This document shows, one piece after another, positions 49,615 through 57,396 of a DNA stretch of 64,000 nt. The translations under genes were made by a program, and so were the position numbers. How positions within the stretch are numbered: the first letter of the stretch is position 1; each line of letters opens with the position of its first letter. Source of the DNA: an uncultured Verrucomicrobiota bacterium (GTDB lineage Bacteria > Verrucomicrobiota > Kiritimatiellia > CAIVKH01); the NCBI GenBank assembly GCA_937996795.1, contig CALKUH010000069.1:1-64000 (forward strand), in the 5' to 3' direction. Under the pieces are notes generated by a model, which saw nothing but the letters and a program-made list of their open reading frames with translations, was not told the DNA's origin and ran no database searches.

Positions 49615-50387
49615 AGAAATCGCGAGCGTCATCCGAATCCCCCGAGGCCGCGATCAGCGCGCTGGTGCGCGAGCATATGCCGCAGCTTTATCGCATGGGC
49701 GTGGGTTTTTGCGGGAACCACGCCGACGCGCAGGACTTGGTGCAGGAGACGCTGCTCCGCGCCTACCGCAAGTGGGACCAGTTCGAGGGGCGCGCGGATC
49801 CGAAGACATGGCTGTACCGCATCGCGTCGCGCGTGTGCCTGCGCATGCGCCGACGGCGCGCCGGGCAGCCCGCGCACCTGGAGTCGCTCGACGAGGATCC
49901 GGCCTTCGCCGAGAAAACGATCGTCGATCTCGACGCGCTGGCGCGCCGCCGGGAGGAGGAGGTCGAGTCGGATGCCGTCCACCGGCTACAGGACGCCATC
50001 GCGGCGCTGCCCGGGGAGTTTCGCCTCGTGTTGGTGTTGAAGGAACTCGCCGGGCTGTCCGTCGAGGATACTGCGCGCGTGCTGGGCCTCAAACCGCAGA
50101 CGGTCAAAACCCGTCTGCACCGTGCGCGCATGCGCCTGCGTCGTTCCGTTGCCTCCGCGTTGCCACGCAAATCCGGCCGTGCCCCCGCCTACAGCAGGCA
50201 GGTTTGCCTCGATCTGCTCAAAGCCAAGCAGGAGGCGCTGGATCGCGGCGTGCCCTTCCCCGTCCAGGATTCGCTGGTGTGCGAGCGCTGCCAGGCCGTC
50301 TTCGCCACACTGGACCTCGGGACGGACCTCTGCCGCCGGATCGGCGCCGGCCCGCTGCCGTCGTCGCTGCGGAAGTTGCTCTCGTAA
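49611..50387 (+). CDS. ECF sigma factor with Cys-containing C-terminal domain
   Basis: A 258-residue sigma-70 family factor. Region 2 spans about 20-85 ('HADAQDLVQETLLRAYRKW', 'PKTWLYRIASRVCLR') and region 4 about 125-178 ('LKELAGLSVEDTARVLGL', 'KPQTVKTRLHRARMRLR'). Most ECF factors end there. This one continues for about 75 residues with C199 and a CxxC at 224-227 ('LVCERCQAVF'), recalling the zinc anti-sigma fold. The extension may be a built-in redox or zinc switch. It is coupled to the kinase upstream, an uncommon mix of two-component and ECF control. No separate anti-sigma gene follows. Confidence 0.87.
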   Translation: MKKSRASSESPEAAISALVREHMPQLYRMGVGFCGNHADAQDLVQETLLRAYRKWDQFEGRADPKTWLYRIASRVCLRMRRRRAGQPAHLESLDEDPAFAEKTIVDLDALARRREEEVESDAVHRLQDAIAALPGEFRLVLVLKELAGLSVEDTARVLGLKPQTVKTRLHRARMRLRRSVASALPRKSGRAPAYSRQVCLDLLKAKQEALDRGVPFPVQDSLVCERCQAVFATLDLGTDLCRRIGAGPLPSSLRKLLS

Positions 50388-50388
50388 T

Positions 50389-50439
50389 CGTCCTCGTCGT
50401 CGTCCTCGAATCAGCCGTCCGAGGACGAGGAGGAGGACG
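50389..50439 (+). terminator. long hairpin after the ECF sigma gene
   Basis: Arms of 20 bases (50389-50408 and 50420-50439) pair at 18 of 20 positions around an 11-base loop. The arms are made of GTC/GAC-type triplets. There is no following T run, so it may be a factor-independent pause, an mRNA stabiliser or an attenuator rather than a classic terminator. Confidence 0.5.
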
Positions 50440-50513
50440 ACGACGGGTACGAAGTGGAATTTTCCGGGAACCCGGCGGGTGCGGCGTGTATCAAACAGAG
50501 AGGAGGTTCATCC

Positions 50514-50714
50514 ATGACCGTGGAAAATGGCGTGCGCGTTCTTGCGGGGAGTTTCGTGCTGGTCAGCCTCGCGCTGGGGCTGAAGGTGAATCCGTGGTGG
50601 TTCGCGTTCACCGCCTTCGTCGGCGTGAACCTGATCCAATCCGCCTTCACCGGCTTCTGCCCCGCGGCAATGATCCTGAAGAAACTGGGCTTTAAGCCCG
50701 GCGGGTGCGCCTGA
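50514..50714 (+). CDS. DUF2892 / YgaP-type small membrane protein
   Basis: A 66-residue protein with two hydrophobic helices (about 8-24 and 27-52). 'NPWWFAFTAFVGVNLIQSAF' and 'GFCPAAMILKKLG' match the DUF2892 transmembrane segment that is fused to rhodanese in YgaP. The conserved Cys in 'TGFCP' could take part in sulfur transfer. The start is fixed by a perfect AGGAGG 7 bases upstream. It lies after the sigma gene across the large hairpin, so its expression may differ. Specific role is unknown. Confidence 0.8.
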   Translation: MTVENGVRVLAGSFVLVSLALGLKVNPWWFAFTAFVGVNLIQSAFTGFCPAAMILKKLGFKPGGCA

Positions 50715-50731
50715 TCCGGACGGGCGGCCGG

Positions 50732-51844
50732 CTATTGCGCGGGTTGGTTGAGCACGCCCTGGCGGGTGAGTTCCTGTAGGAGGGCCCGGGCCATGAGCTG
50801 GTTGCCGCGTTCAGTGTAGTGGCCGGCGGCGCCGCGGAAGCGGTCGGCGTCGTCCTGGATAAACAGGTCGCGAACCTGATCGCGCGGCAGCGCGCGCAGG
50901 GCGGGGATGAGGTCTACAAAAATCCAGCCGTTGGCGCGGGCCTCCTCGCCCAGCCATTTGCGCCAGCCGTTCGACGCGCCGTCGCTGTAGTCGCTTTCCA
51001 CCGGAAAGTGGACCAGCACCCCCGTGCGCCCGTGTTCCGTGTGCAGCCGGTGGAGTTCGTGGAATATGGCGAGGGCCGATGGCTGGATGTTCTTCTCCCA
51101 CTCCTCGCGTTCCGCCGCCCGGCGTTCGGCGATCCCTTCGTTCATCCAGCGCAAGAGGTCGAGTTCCTGCAGGGCGTCGCCGTAGCGCAACTGGAACAGT
51201 GGCGAGTGACGGCGACGCGGGGGCGGCACGTTCTCCACCACGAGCTGCCCGTCCTCAACCGTCACCACCGGCTTGCCGTAGCCCATGAAACGATCGCGCC
51301 CGAGGCGCCGGTAGTTTTCGGTGATAAAGGAAAACAGATGCAGCTCGTGCGGAATGCGCACGCCGTCGCGCTGGTAGCGCAGGAAGGCCTGGCAAAGTCC
51401 GTAGCCGCCGAGGCCGAGGTTCGTGATCTCGAGTTCGGGATGCTCGTTCTCGAGGTGAGCGGCCCAGGTCTGGTCGTCGCCGACGCCGTAGGCCATCGTG
51501 AACGAATCACCGGAGGCGACGACGCGCGTCGTGGGAACGATCTTGTCGCGGGACGGTGTTGCGCGGGAGCCGTCTTCTTCAATCACGAGGTCGCGCCCCG
51601 CTCCGTAGAGGTCCTCATACACGCCGGGCCGCGAGACCCAGCCGAGCAGGGGGTCGTAGTCGGTGTGGATCGATTCCGCCGTCGGCCGCAGGTCCGCGCG
51701 GGCGTCCCAGTTGATCTTGTCCCATGCCGCATGGACGCTCGCGAGGCCTTCAAGCAGCAACAACAGCACGACGGCAATCACGACCTGCAGGAACAGGTTG
51801 CGAAGCCAGCGCAGCCGCGGCGTTCTGGTCGGGGCATCTGTCAT
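50732..51844 (-). CDS. membrane-anchored SGNH/GDSL-like hydrolase
   Basis: A 370-residue protein. A single TM helix near residues 18-38 anchors it with the rest outside. 'VVASGDSFTMAYGVGDDQTW' holds the GDS block with the probable nucleophile Ser, and 'LGLGGYGLCQAFLRY' resembles block II with Gly. Near the C-terminus 'GHYTERGNQLMARALLQEL' contains the likely His. The family includes esterases and acyltransferase-linked glycan O-acetyl enzymes. Substrate is unknown. ATG 51844 is preferred; GTG 51856 adds four residues. The gene follows the efflux genes on the same strand. Confidence 0.65.
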   Translation of the reverse strand: MTDAPTRTPRLRWLRNLFLQVVIAVVLLLLLEGLASVHAAWDKINWDARADLRPTAESIHTDYDPLLGWVSRPGVYEDLYGAGRDLVIEEDGSRATPSRDKIVPTTRVVASGDSFTMAYGVGDDQTWAAHLENEHPELEITNLGLGGYGLCQAFLRYQRDGVRIPHELHLFSFITENYRRLGRDRFMGYGKPVVTVEDGQLVVENVPPPRRRHSPLFQLRYGDALQELDLLRWMNEGIAERRAAEREEWEKNIQPSALAIFHELHRLHTEHGRTGVLVHFPVESDYSDGASNGWRKWLGEEARANGWIFVDLIPALRALPRDQVRDLFIQDDADRFRGAAGHYTERGNQLMARALLQELTRQGVLNQPAQ

Positions 51845-51899
51845 CCGGTCAAACACCCTAGCTGAAGCGCCGGGTCTAGGCTATGTTTTTATGTAAAAA

Positions 51900-54800
51900 C
51901 TAGACCGGCGTTTCGGTGGGCCGCATCAGCAGCGCGTACAGCACCGGGGTGACGATCCGGCTCAGCAGCAGCGAGCTGACGAGGCCGCCCATGATGACGA
52001 TGGCGAGCGGGGAGTACATCGCGCTGCCCTGGATCGCGAGCGGGAACAGCGCGCCGAGCGCGGTGAGCGTCGTGAGCACGACGGGCAGGAAGCGGATCTC
52101 GCCCGCCTGCTCGATGGCCTCGCGCAGCGGGCGGCCTTCCGCGCGCAACTGGTTGGTGAAGTCGACGAGCAGGATGCTGTTCTTGATCTCGATGCCGATC
52201 AGCGCGATGAACCCGATGCTCGCGGTGAAGCTCAGCGTGTAGCCGCTGAGCCACAGGCCGGCCAGGCCGCCGATGACGCCGAGCGGGATGACGCTGGCGA
52301 CGACCAGCGTGCCGCGGAACGAGCGGAATTCGAGCACCAGGATCATCAGGATGCCGAACGTCGCGAGCAGGATCGCCGTGCCGAGCCCGCCGAAGCTCTC
52401 GTTGCGGCTCTCGACTTCGCCGCCGAACTCGTGCCGGTAGCCGGGCGGCCAGTCGAGCGCGGCCAGCCGGCCTGCGATGTCGCGCGTGACGTTGTCGGTG
52501 ATGAATCCGTCCTGCACGTGGCAGGTGACGGTGACCTGGCGCTCGCGGTTGTAGCGCTGGATGAGGGGCGGCGCCTGCTCGAAGCGCAGCGAGGCCACCT
52601 GCGCGACGGGCACGTAGGCCCCGTCCTCCGTCGGCACGCGCAGGGCGTCCCAGTGCGCCAGCGAGGCGCGTTCGCCGCGCGGCAGCGAAAGGGTGATGTT
52701 GTATTCGTCGCCGTCGGCTTCGCGGAAGCGCGCGGCGTTGAGGCCGGCGACGGCGAGCCGCGCGAGCTGGTCCACCTCCGCCTCCGCCACGCCGAGCAGG
52801 CCCGCGGCGCCCTGGTCGAACGCGACGCGCAGGTCCGTGCGCGGCATGCGGAGCGGATTGTCCACGCTGTCCGTGCCGGGCGTCTCGCGCAAAACGGTCT
52901 CGACCGCGGCGGCCAGCGAGGACAGGCGGTCGAGATCGTCGCCGAGGATGCGCACGGCGATGGGCGCCTCGATCGGCGGCCCGTTCGCGTATTCCTTCAG
53001 CAGGATGCGCGCCCCGGCGATGCCGGCGAGGCGCTCGCGCAGGCGCTGGAGCACGGCGGGCGAGCGGCGCGGATCGAACGCGTCGAGGCGCGCGAAAATC
53101 TCGGCGGTGCTCGCGGACTGCTGGTCGGGGAATTCGTTGTAGTACACCTGCGGGTTGCCCTTGCCGACGGTGGTGAACCACGCGGCGACCTCCGGCGTGT
53201 CCGCGAGCACCGCCTCCACCTCGCGCGCGAGTCGGTCGGTGAGCGCCACGCTGTTGCCCTCGGCGCCGTAGATGCGGATGCTGAATTGCGGGATGCCCGC
53301 GTCGGGGAACAGGCTGAACCCGATGCGCGGGACGAGCAGCAGGCTGAGCGCGAACAGCGCGGCCGCCACGGCCACCGTGGTTTTCGGGCGGCTCATGCAG
53401 CGGTGCAGCAGCGGGCGGTACGCGGCGTGGATGACGCGCTGCATGCCGCGCAGCAGCACGTTGCCCTCGGGGTTCTCGCGGCCGGTCAGGAACCGGCTCG
53501 CGAGGTACGGCACGACGGTCAGCGACACCAGCAGCGAGCCGAGCACGGTATAGACGACGGCGAGCGGCAGGCTGCGGATGAACTGGCCCGCGCCGCCGGG
53601 CAGCATCAGCAGCGGCAGGAACGCGAAGAGCAGCGTGGCGGTCGTGCCGACGACCGCCACGCTGATTTGCTTCGTCGCCGCGATGGCGGCGTCCACGGCG
53701 GGCCGGCCCTCGCGGCGGAACCGCGCGATGTTTTCGACGACGACGATCGAGTCGTCCACCAGCAGACCCAGCGCGATGACGCAGCCGACTATGGAGAGCT
53801 GGTTCAGCGAGTAGCCGGAGTAGAAGAGCAGCGCCACGCCGATGGCCAGCGAGAGCGGCACGCTGACCATGACCAGCAGGCTGGCGCGCAGGCCGAGCGG
53901 CAGCACGGTGACCAGCACCAGCGCGAGGGCAATGAGGAAATCGTGGCCGAGGCGCGACAGGCGGTGTTCCACGTTCTCCGACTGGTCGAACCCGACCTCG
54001 AGGCGCACGTCGCCGGGCAGTTGCGGGCGGAACGCCTCGACGGCGGCGTGCAGGCCCCGGCTCAGGGCAAATACGTTTTCGCCGCGCTGCGGGAGGGCCG
54101 TCACGAACACCGCGCGCGCGCCGTTGTAGCGCCCGAAGACCTCGAACTCCTCGTAGTCCCACGCCACGTCCGCCACGTCGCCGAGGCGCACCACGGCGTC
54201 GCCCTGTCGGAGGACGGGTGTCTGGCGCACCTGCTCGAGGTCCGTGTAGGCGCCCGTGGTCTTGAGTGAAAACCGCCGGTCGCCCTGTTCGACGCCGCCC
54301 GCGGGCAGGACCTGGTTTCCGCCCTGCAGCGCCTGGATGAGACGGCCCGGCGCGAGGCGCAGCTCGGCGAGCCGGTCGAGATCAAGCGTCACGCGCACCT
54401 GTTTTTCGGGATAGGCGTGGCGTTCGGCCCGGCGCACGCCGGGCACGGTTTCAAGGCGGCGCGTAAGCCGGTCGGCGAGGTCCTGCAGGCGCGCGTAACT
54501 CGCCGTTTCCGACACGAGCGCCAGTTGCAGCATCGCCACGTTGTGCGTCTGCACCTTGATGACTTCAAACAGCGTGATGCCGTCGGGCAGGTCGGCGCGC
54601 TTCGCGTTGACCTGTCGCAGCACATCGTCCTCCTTGCGGTCCGGATCCGTTCCGTAGGTGAATTCCGCGATGACGGTCACGACGCCGTCGCGCACCGTCG
54701 TGTAGAGCTTGTTCAGGTCCTCCAGCTCCTTGATTGCGTCCTCGAGCGGACGGGCGACGAGCCGCTCAAGGTCGGTCGGGCTCGCGCCGGGCTGGACGAC

Positions 54801-54944
54801 GATCACGCGGATGACCGGGATGTCGAGTTCGGGGTCCTCCGCGCGCGGGATGCTTTGGAACGCGTGCCAACCGAGCGCGACGAGCGCCAGCGTGAAGACG
54901 AGCGTGAAGGCGCGCTGGCGGACGGAAAATTCCGTGAGGTTCAT
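51900..54944 (-). CDS. RND efflux permease (HAE family)
   Basis: A 1014-residue pump of the AcrB/MexB superfamily with 12 predicted helices. TM4 has the Asp pair in 'ALGLLVDDSIVVVENIARF'. The N-terminus 'LTEFSVRQRAFTLVFTLAL' and 'IGFIALIGIEIKNSILLVDF' are typical. It should export hydrophobic or amphiphilic compounds across the envelope using the proton gradient. It is coupled by ATGA to the adaptor gene upstream, and the TetR gene precedes both. The outer-membrane channel is not encoded here. Confidence 0.93.
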   Translation of the reverse strand: MNLTEFSVRQRAFTLVFTLALVALGWHAFQSIPRAEDPELDIPVIRVIVVQPGASPTDLERLVARPLEDAIKELEDLNKLYTTVRDGVVTVIAEFTYGTDPDRKEDDVLRQVNAKRADLPDGITLFEVIKVQTHNVAMLQLALVSETASYARLQDLADRLTRRLETVPGVRRAERHAYPEKQVRVTLDLDRLAELRLAPGRLIQALQGGNQVLPAGGVEQGDRRFSLKTTGAYTDLEQVRQTPVLRQGDAVVRLGDVADVAWDYEEFEVFGRYNGARAVFVTALPQRGENVFALSRGLHAAVEAFRPQLPGDVRLEVGFDQSENVEHRLSRLGHDFLIALALVLVTVLPLGLRASLLVMVSVPLSLAIGVALLFYSGYSLNQLSIVGCVIALGLLVDDSIVVVENIARFRREGRPAVDAAIAATKQISVAVVGTTATLLFAFLPLLMLPGGAGQFIRSLPLAVVYTVLGSLLVSLTVVPYLASRFLTGRENPEGNVLLRGMQRVIHAAYRPLLHRCMSRPKTTVAVAAALFALSLLLVPRIGFSLFPDAGIPQFSIRIYGAEGNSVALTDRLAREVEAVLADTPEVAAWFTTVGKGNPQVYYNEFPDQQSASTAEIFARLDAFDPRRSPAVLQRLRERLAGIAGARILLKEYANGPPIEAPIAVRILGDDLDRLSSLAAAVETVLRETPGTDSVDNPLRMPRTDLRVAFDQGAAGLLGVAEAEVDQLARLAVAGLNAARFREADGDEYNITLSLPRGERASLAHWDALRVPTEDGAYVPVAQVASLRFEQAPPLIQRYNRERQVTVTCHVQDGFITDNVTRDIAGRLAALDWPPGYRHEFGGEVESRNESFGGLGTAILLATFGILMILVLEFRSFRGTLVVASVIPLGVIGGLAGLWLSGYTLSFTASIGFIALIGIEIKNSILLVDFTNQLRAEGRPLREAIEQAGEIRFLPVVLTTLTALGALFPLAIQGSAMYSPLAIVIMGGLVSSLLLSRIVTPVLYALLMRPTETPV

Positions 54945-55966
54945 GGCGCCGCCATCCCCTCGATGCGGATGCGCGCGCCGTCGCGCAGGAATTCGGCGCC
55001 GCGCGTGACCAGCGGGGCGCCCTCCGGCAGTGGCGTACGCAGGTAGGCGTGGACGCCGTCGATGGCCTCGACCTCCACTTCGTGTCGCTGCGCGGTCGCG
55101 TCGCTTCCGGCGACGAACACGGCCGCCGTGCGGCCCTGCCCTTCCACCAACGCGGTGAGCGGGACGCGCGGGCGCGCGGGCACGGGCTGCGGGTGCAGGG
55201 TGGCGTGGACGATGAAGCCCGAGCGGAAGTAGTCCGGCGCGGTCTCCGGTGTCAGCTCCACCTCCGTCGTCCGCGTGCGCGGATCGCTGCCCGCGGCGAT
55301 CTGCGTGACCATGGCCCCGACCGCGGCGCCGGGCGCCGCCGCTGTTTCAATCGTCGCGCGGTCGCCGGCGCGCAGGCGGGTGACCTCGCGGTCGGCGAGC
55401 GCGGCGCGCACGAGCCAGCCATTTTCCGCCGCGAAGCGGAGGATCGGCTGTCCGGCGTCCACCATCTGGCCCGGTTCGGCGATCCGGCGGATTACGCGCC
55501 CGTCGTCCGGGGCTTCGATGACGGCATAGCGGCGGAGGAAGAGCGCCGATTGCAGCGCCGCCTCGGCCCGGGCGAGCGCGGTTTGCGCGTTCTCGTCCTC
55601 CTCGGCGCCGATGACCCGCGATTCGCGCAGCGTGCGGCTGCGCGCAGCGTCGCGCCGGGCCTGCTCCGCCGTGGCCCGGGCCTGCGCGACCCGCGCGTCC
55701 AGGTCGTCGAGATCCAGCTGCGCCAACGGCGCGCCCTTTCGCACGGTGTCACCCGCCCGGACGTTCACCGCCTGCAACACGCCGGCGGCGGGGAAGGCGA
55801 GATCCAGCTCCGACCGCAGCGCGAGCACGCCGGTGGCCCGCACCGGGATCGGATTGCTGCACCACGCCACGGGTTCCACCTGCACGGGGGTGGCGGGTGA
55901 CTCCGCGTGGACCGCGTCCCACGCGGCGAGGGCGGCCAGCAGGCCGGACAGGAGGGCTGTTTTCAT
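54941..55966 (-). CDS. RND efflux membrane fusion protein
   Basis: A 341-residue adaptor with a signal peptide (residues 1-21, ends VHAE). The lipoyl halves are near 'DLAFPAAGVLQAVNVRAGD' and 'AVIEAPDDGRVIRRIAEPG', with a coiled hairpin between (about 85-130). It bridges the pump and an outer-membrane factor. The ATG is immediately preceded by tandem operator sequences for the TetR regulator, leaving no room for a Shine-Dalgarno, so initiation is probably leaderless. The 3' end overlaps the permease start. Confidence 0.92.
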   Translation of the reverse strand: MKTALLSGLLAALAAWDAVHAESPATPVQVEPVAWCSNPIPVRATGVLALRSELDLAFPAAGVLQAVNVRAGDTVRKGAPLAQLDLDDLDARVAQARATAEQARRDAARSRTLRESRVIGAEEDENAQTALARAEAALQSALFLRRYAVIEAPDDGRVIRRIAEPGQMVDAGQPILRFAAENGWLVRAALADREVTRLRAGDRATIETAAAPGAAVGAMVTQIAAGSDPRTRTTEVELTPETAPDYFRSGFIVHATLHPQPVPARPRVPLTALVEGQGRTAAVFVAGSDATAQRHEVEVEAIDGVHAYLRTPLPEGAPLVTRGAEFLRDGARIRIEGMAAP

Positions 55967-55967
55967 G

Positions 55968-56000
55968 TTGACAATTTGTCAGTAATTGACAAATTGTCAA
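55968..56000 (-). promoter_or_regulatory. tandem TetR operators before the efflux adaptor gene
   Basis: TTGACAATTTGTCAG (55968-55982) and TTGACAAATTGTCAA (55986-56000) are two dyads of form TTGACA-N3-TGTCAA, 18 bases apart centre to centre. A third lies before the TetR gene. A bound repressor would cover the adaptor start codon region. Confidence 0.8.
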
Positions 56001-56014
56001 TACATGGTCGCCGG

Positions 56015-56668
56015 TTATTTTTCCGCGGGGGCGAGGGCGCGGCTGAGCAGCCGCATGCCGGCGTCGAGGAAGGCCGCCGTGTCCACGCGGTATTCCTCGC
56101 GCATCGCGGTGGCCTGGACGGTGGTGAACTGGGCCAGTCCGTGGGAGAGGCTCCACAGGCACAGGGCGACGACCAGCGGGGCGCCGGCCTTCGGGTCGAT
56201 GGAGCCGTCGCGGTGGCCGCGTTCCAGCTGGGCGACCAGCAGGTGCATTGATGCGGAGGATTCGGCCTGCAGCGCCTGTTCCGTTTCCGTCGGATTCGCC
56301 CGCGGGCCGCGTTGCGGGCCGGCGGCCATGCACAGGAAGAACGACGCCGGGTCCTCCGCGTGGAAGGCCAGGTAGGCGCGCCCGATGGCCTCGGTGCCTG
56401 CGAGCCCGGTGACGGCGCCGGCGATGGCGCGCTCGAAGCGGGCGTGGAGTTTGCGGCTCGCCTCCAGCACGGCGGCCATCAGGAGATCGCGCGGGGTGGG
56501 GAAATAGAAGTACAGCAGGGGGCGCGACACCCGGGCTTTTCGCGCGATATCGCCGTAGGACACGTTCTCGATCCCGTGCCGGTGGTACAGGGCGGTGGCG
56601 GCCTGCACGATGCGCGCGGTGGCGCGGTCGCGATCCTCCTGGCGGCGCGGCGGACGGGTGGGTGTCAT
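56015..56668 (-). CDS. TetR-family repressor of the RND pump
   Basis: A 217-residue regulator. The N-terminal helix-turn-helix is at about 10-60 ('RIVQAATALYHRHGIENVSY', 'DIARKARVSRPLLYFYFPTP'), with a ligand-binding C-terminal domain of about 150 residues. It resembles repressors of multidrug efflux pumps. The same dyad occurs upstream of its own gene and of the adaptor gene, which indicates autoregulation and control of the pump by ligand release. ATG 56668 is used because the family N-terminus fits; earlier codons give unrelated sequence. Confidence 0.92.
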   Translation of the reverse strand: MTPTRPPRRQEDRDRATARIVQAATALYHRHGIENVSYGDIARKARVSRPLLYFYFPTPRDLLMAAVLEASRKLHARFERAIAGAVTGLAGTEAIGRAYLAFHAEDPASFFLCMAAGPQRGPRANPTETEQALQAESSASMHLLVAQLERGHRDGSIDPKAGAPLVVALCLWSLSHGLAQFTTVQATAMREEYRVDTAAFLDAGMRLLSRALAPAEK

Positions 56669-56688
56669 GACGGCTAGATTCGCTGTTG

Positions 56689-56703
56689 TTGACAAAATGT
56701 CAA
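56689..56703 (-). promoter_or_regulatory. TetR operator upstream of the repressor gene
   Basis: TTGACAAAATGTCAA, a perfect dyad of the same TTGACA-N3-TGTCAA type as the two before the adaptor gene. On the minus strand the TTGACA half can serve as a -35 box 29 bases before the ATG. Confidence 0.8.
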
Positions 56704-56731
56704 CACCGGGTCGTCCGCCCTGAATAATCAA

Positions 56732-56902
56732 ATTGCAAATACACGGCAGTATGGTACACCCCTCATGCCCGCAGTGTGAGAGTCGCTAGTGAATTGGCAG
56801 GTTGTCCGTCGCCCGCTTCTGTTGGAGTGGTGAGGAGCCTTAGCCCGAACGAGTCGGGACAGTCACGAAAACCTCCCCGGTAGCAAGAAAAGAGCAGAAG
56901 CA
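56732..56902 (+). promoter_or_regulatory. structured 5' leader of the RRM protein gene
   Basis: A 171-base stretch without an ORF precedes the RNA-binding protein gene. CCCGA-ACGAG-TCGGG forms a hairpin at 56844-56858, and GGTGAGG (about 56829-56835) can pair with CCTCCCC (about 56872-56878) around it with one mismatch. TTGCAA (56733-56738) and TACACC (56755-56760) are a weak promoter. Cold-shock type RNA-binding protein genes often have regulatory leaders, so a folding-dependent switch is plausible. Confidence 0.45.
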
Positions 56903-57244
56903 ATGGCAACGAAACTATACGTCGGGAACCTGTCGTTCCAGACCACCGAAGGCGACCTCCGTCGCCTGTTTGAAGCCCACGGCAGCGTCACGAGCTGCAG
57001 CCTCATCATGGACAAGTTCACGGGCAAGTCCCGCGGGTTTGGCTTTGTTGAGATGGCCTCCCCGGCCGACGCGCAGAAAGCGATTTCCGCGCTGAACGGC
57101 CAGGACTTCGAAGGCCGTGCCCTCACGGTCAACGAAGCCCGTCCCCGTGAAGACCGTCCTCGCGGCGGTGGCGGCGGATTCGGCGGCGGTGGCGGTGGTG
57201 GCTACGGCGGTGGTGGCGGCGGTGGCCGTCGCGACCGGTACTAA
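56903..57244 (+). CDS. glycine-rich RRM RNA-binding protein
   Basis: A 113-residue protein with one RNA recognition motif. RNP2 is 'KLYVGNLSF' (4-12) and RNP1 'KSRGFGFVEM' (42-51). Residues 85-113 are a Gly-rich tail with Arg and Tyr, ending RRDRY. This architecture is that of cyanobacterial and PVC cold-inducible RNA-binding proteins, which act as RNA chaperones. The ATG at 56903 aligns with the family start. A strong intrinsic terminator follows, so the gene is monocistronic. Confidence 0.95.
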   Translation: MATKLYVGNLSFQTTEGDLRRLFEAHGSVTSCSLIMDKFTGKSRGFGFVEMASPADAQKAISALNGQDFEGRALTVNEARPREDRPRGGGGGFGGGGGGGYGGGGGGGRRDRY

Positions 57245-57269
57245 GCCGATCGTTCAAATCTAACCAGAG

Positions 57270-57301
57270 ACGCCACGGCGCTTGCGCCGTGGCGTTTTTG
57301 T
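57270..57301 (+). terminator. intrinsic terminator of the RRM gene
   Basis: Perfect GC-rich hairpin with arms CGCCACGGCGC and GCGCCGTGGCG and a two-base loop, followed by GTTTTTGTTT-like sequence. It lies 27 bases after the RRM stop codon. Confidence 0.92.
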
Positions 57302-57396
57302 TTAATCGTCTTTGAACGCCCCGCCCGGGCTCCGCGTCCATTCCTTCATCCCGCACGCGGGACGCCGCGCGGCAGCGCGGTGGAAAGGACGCACGC

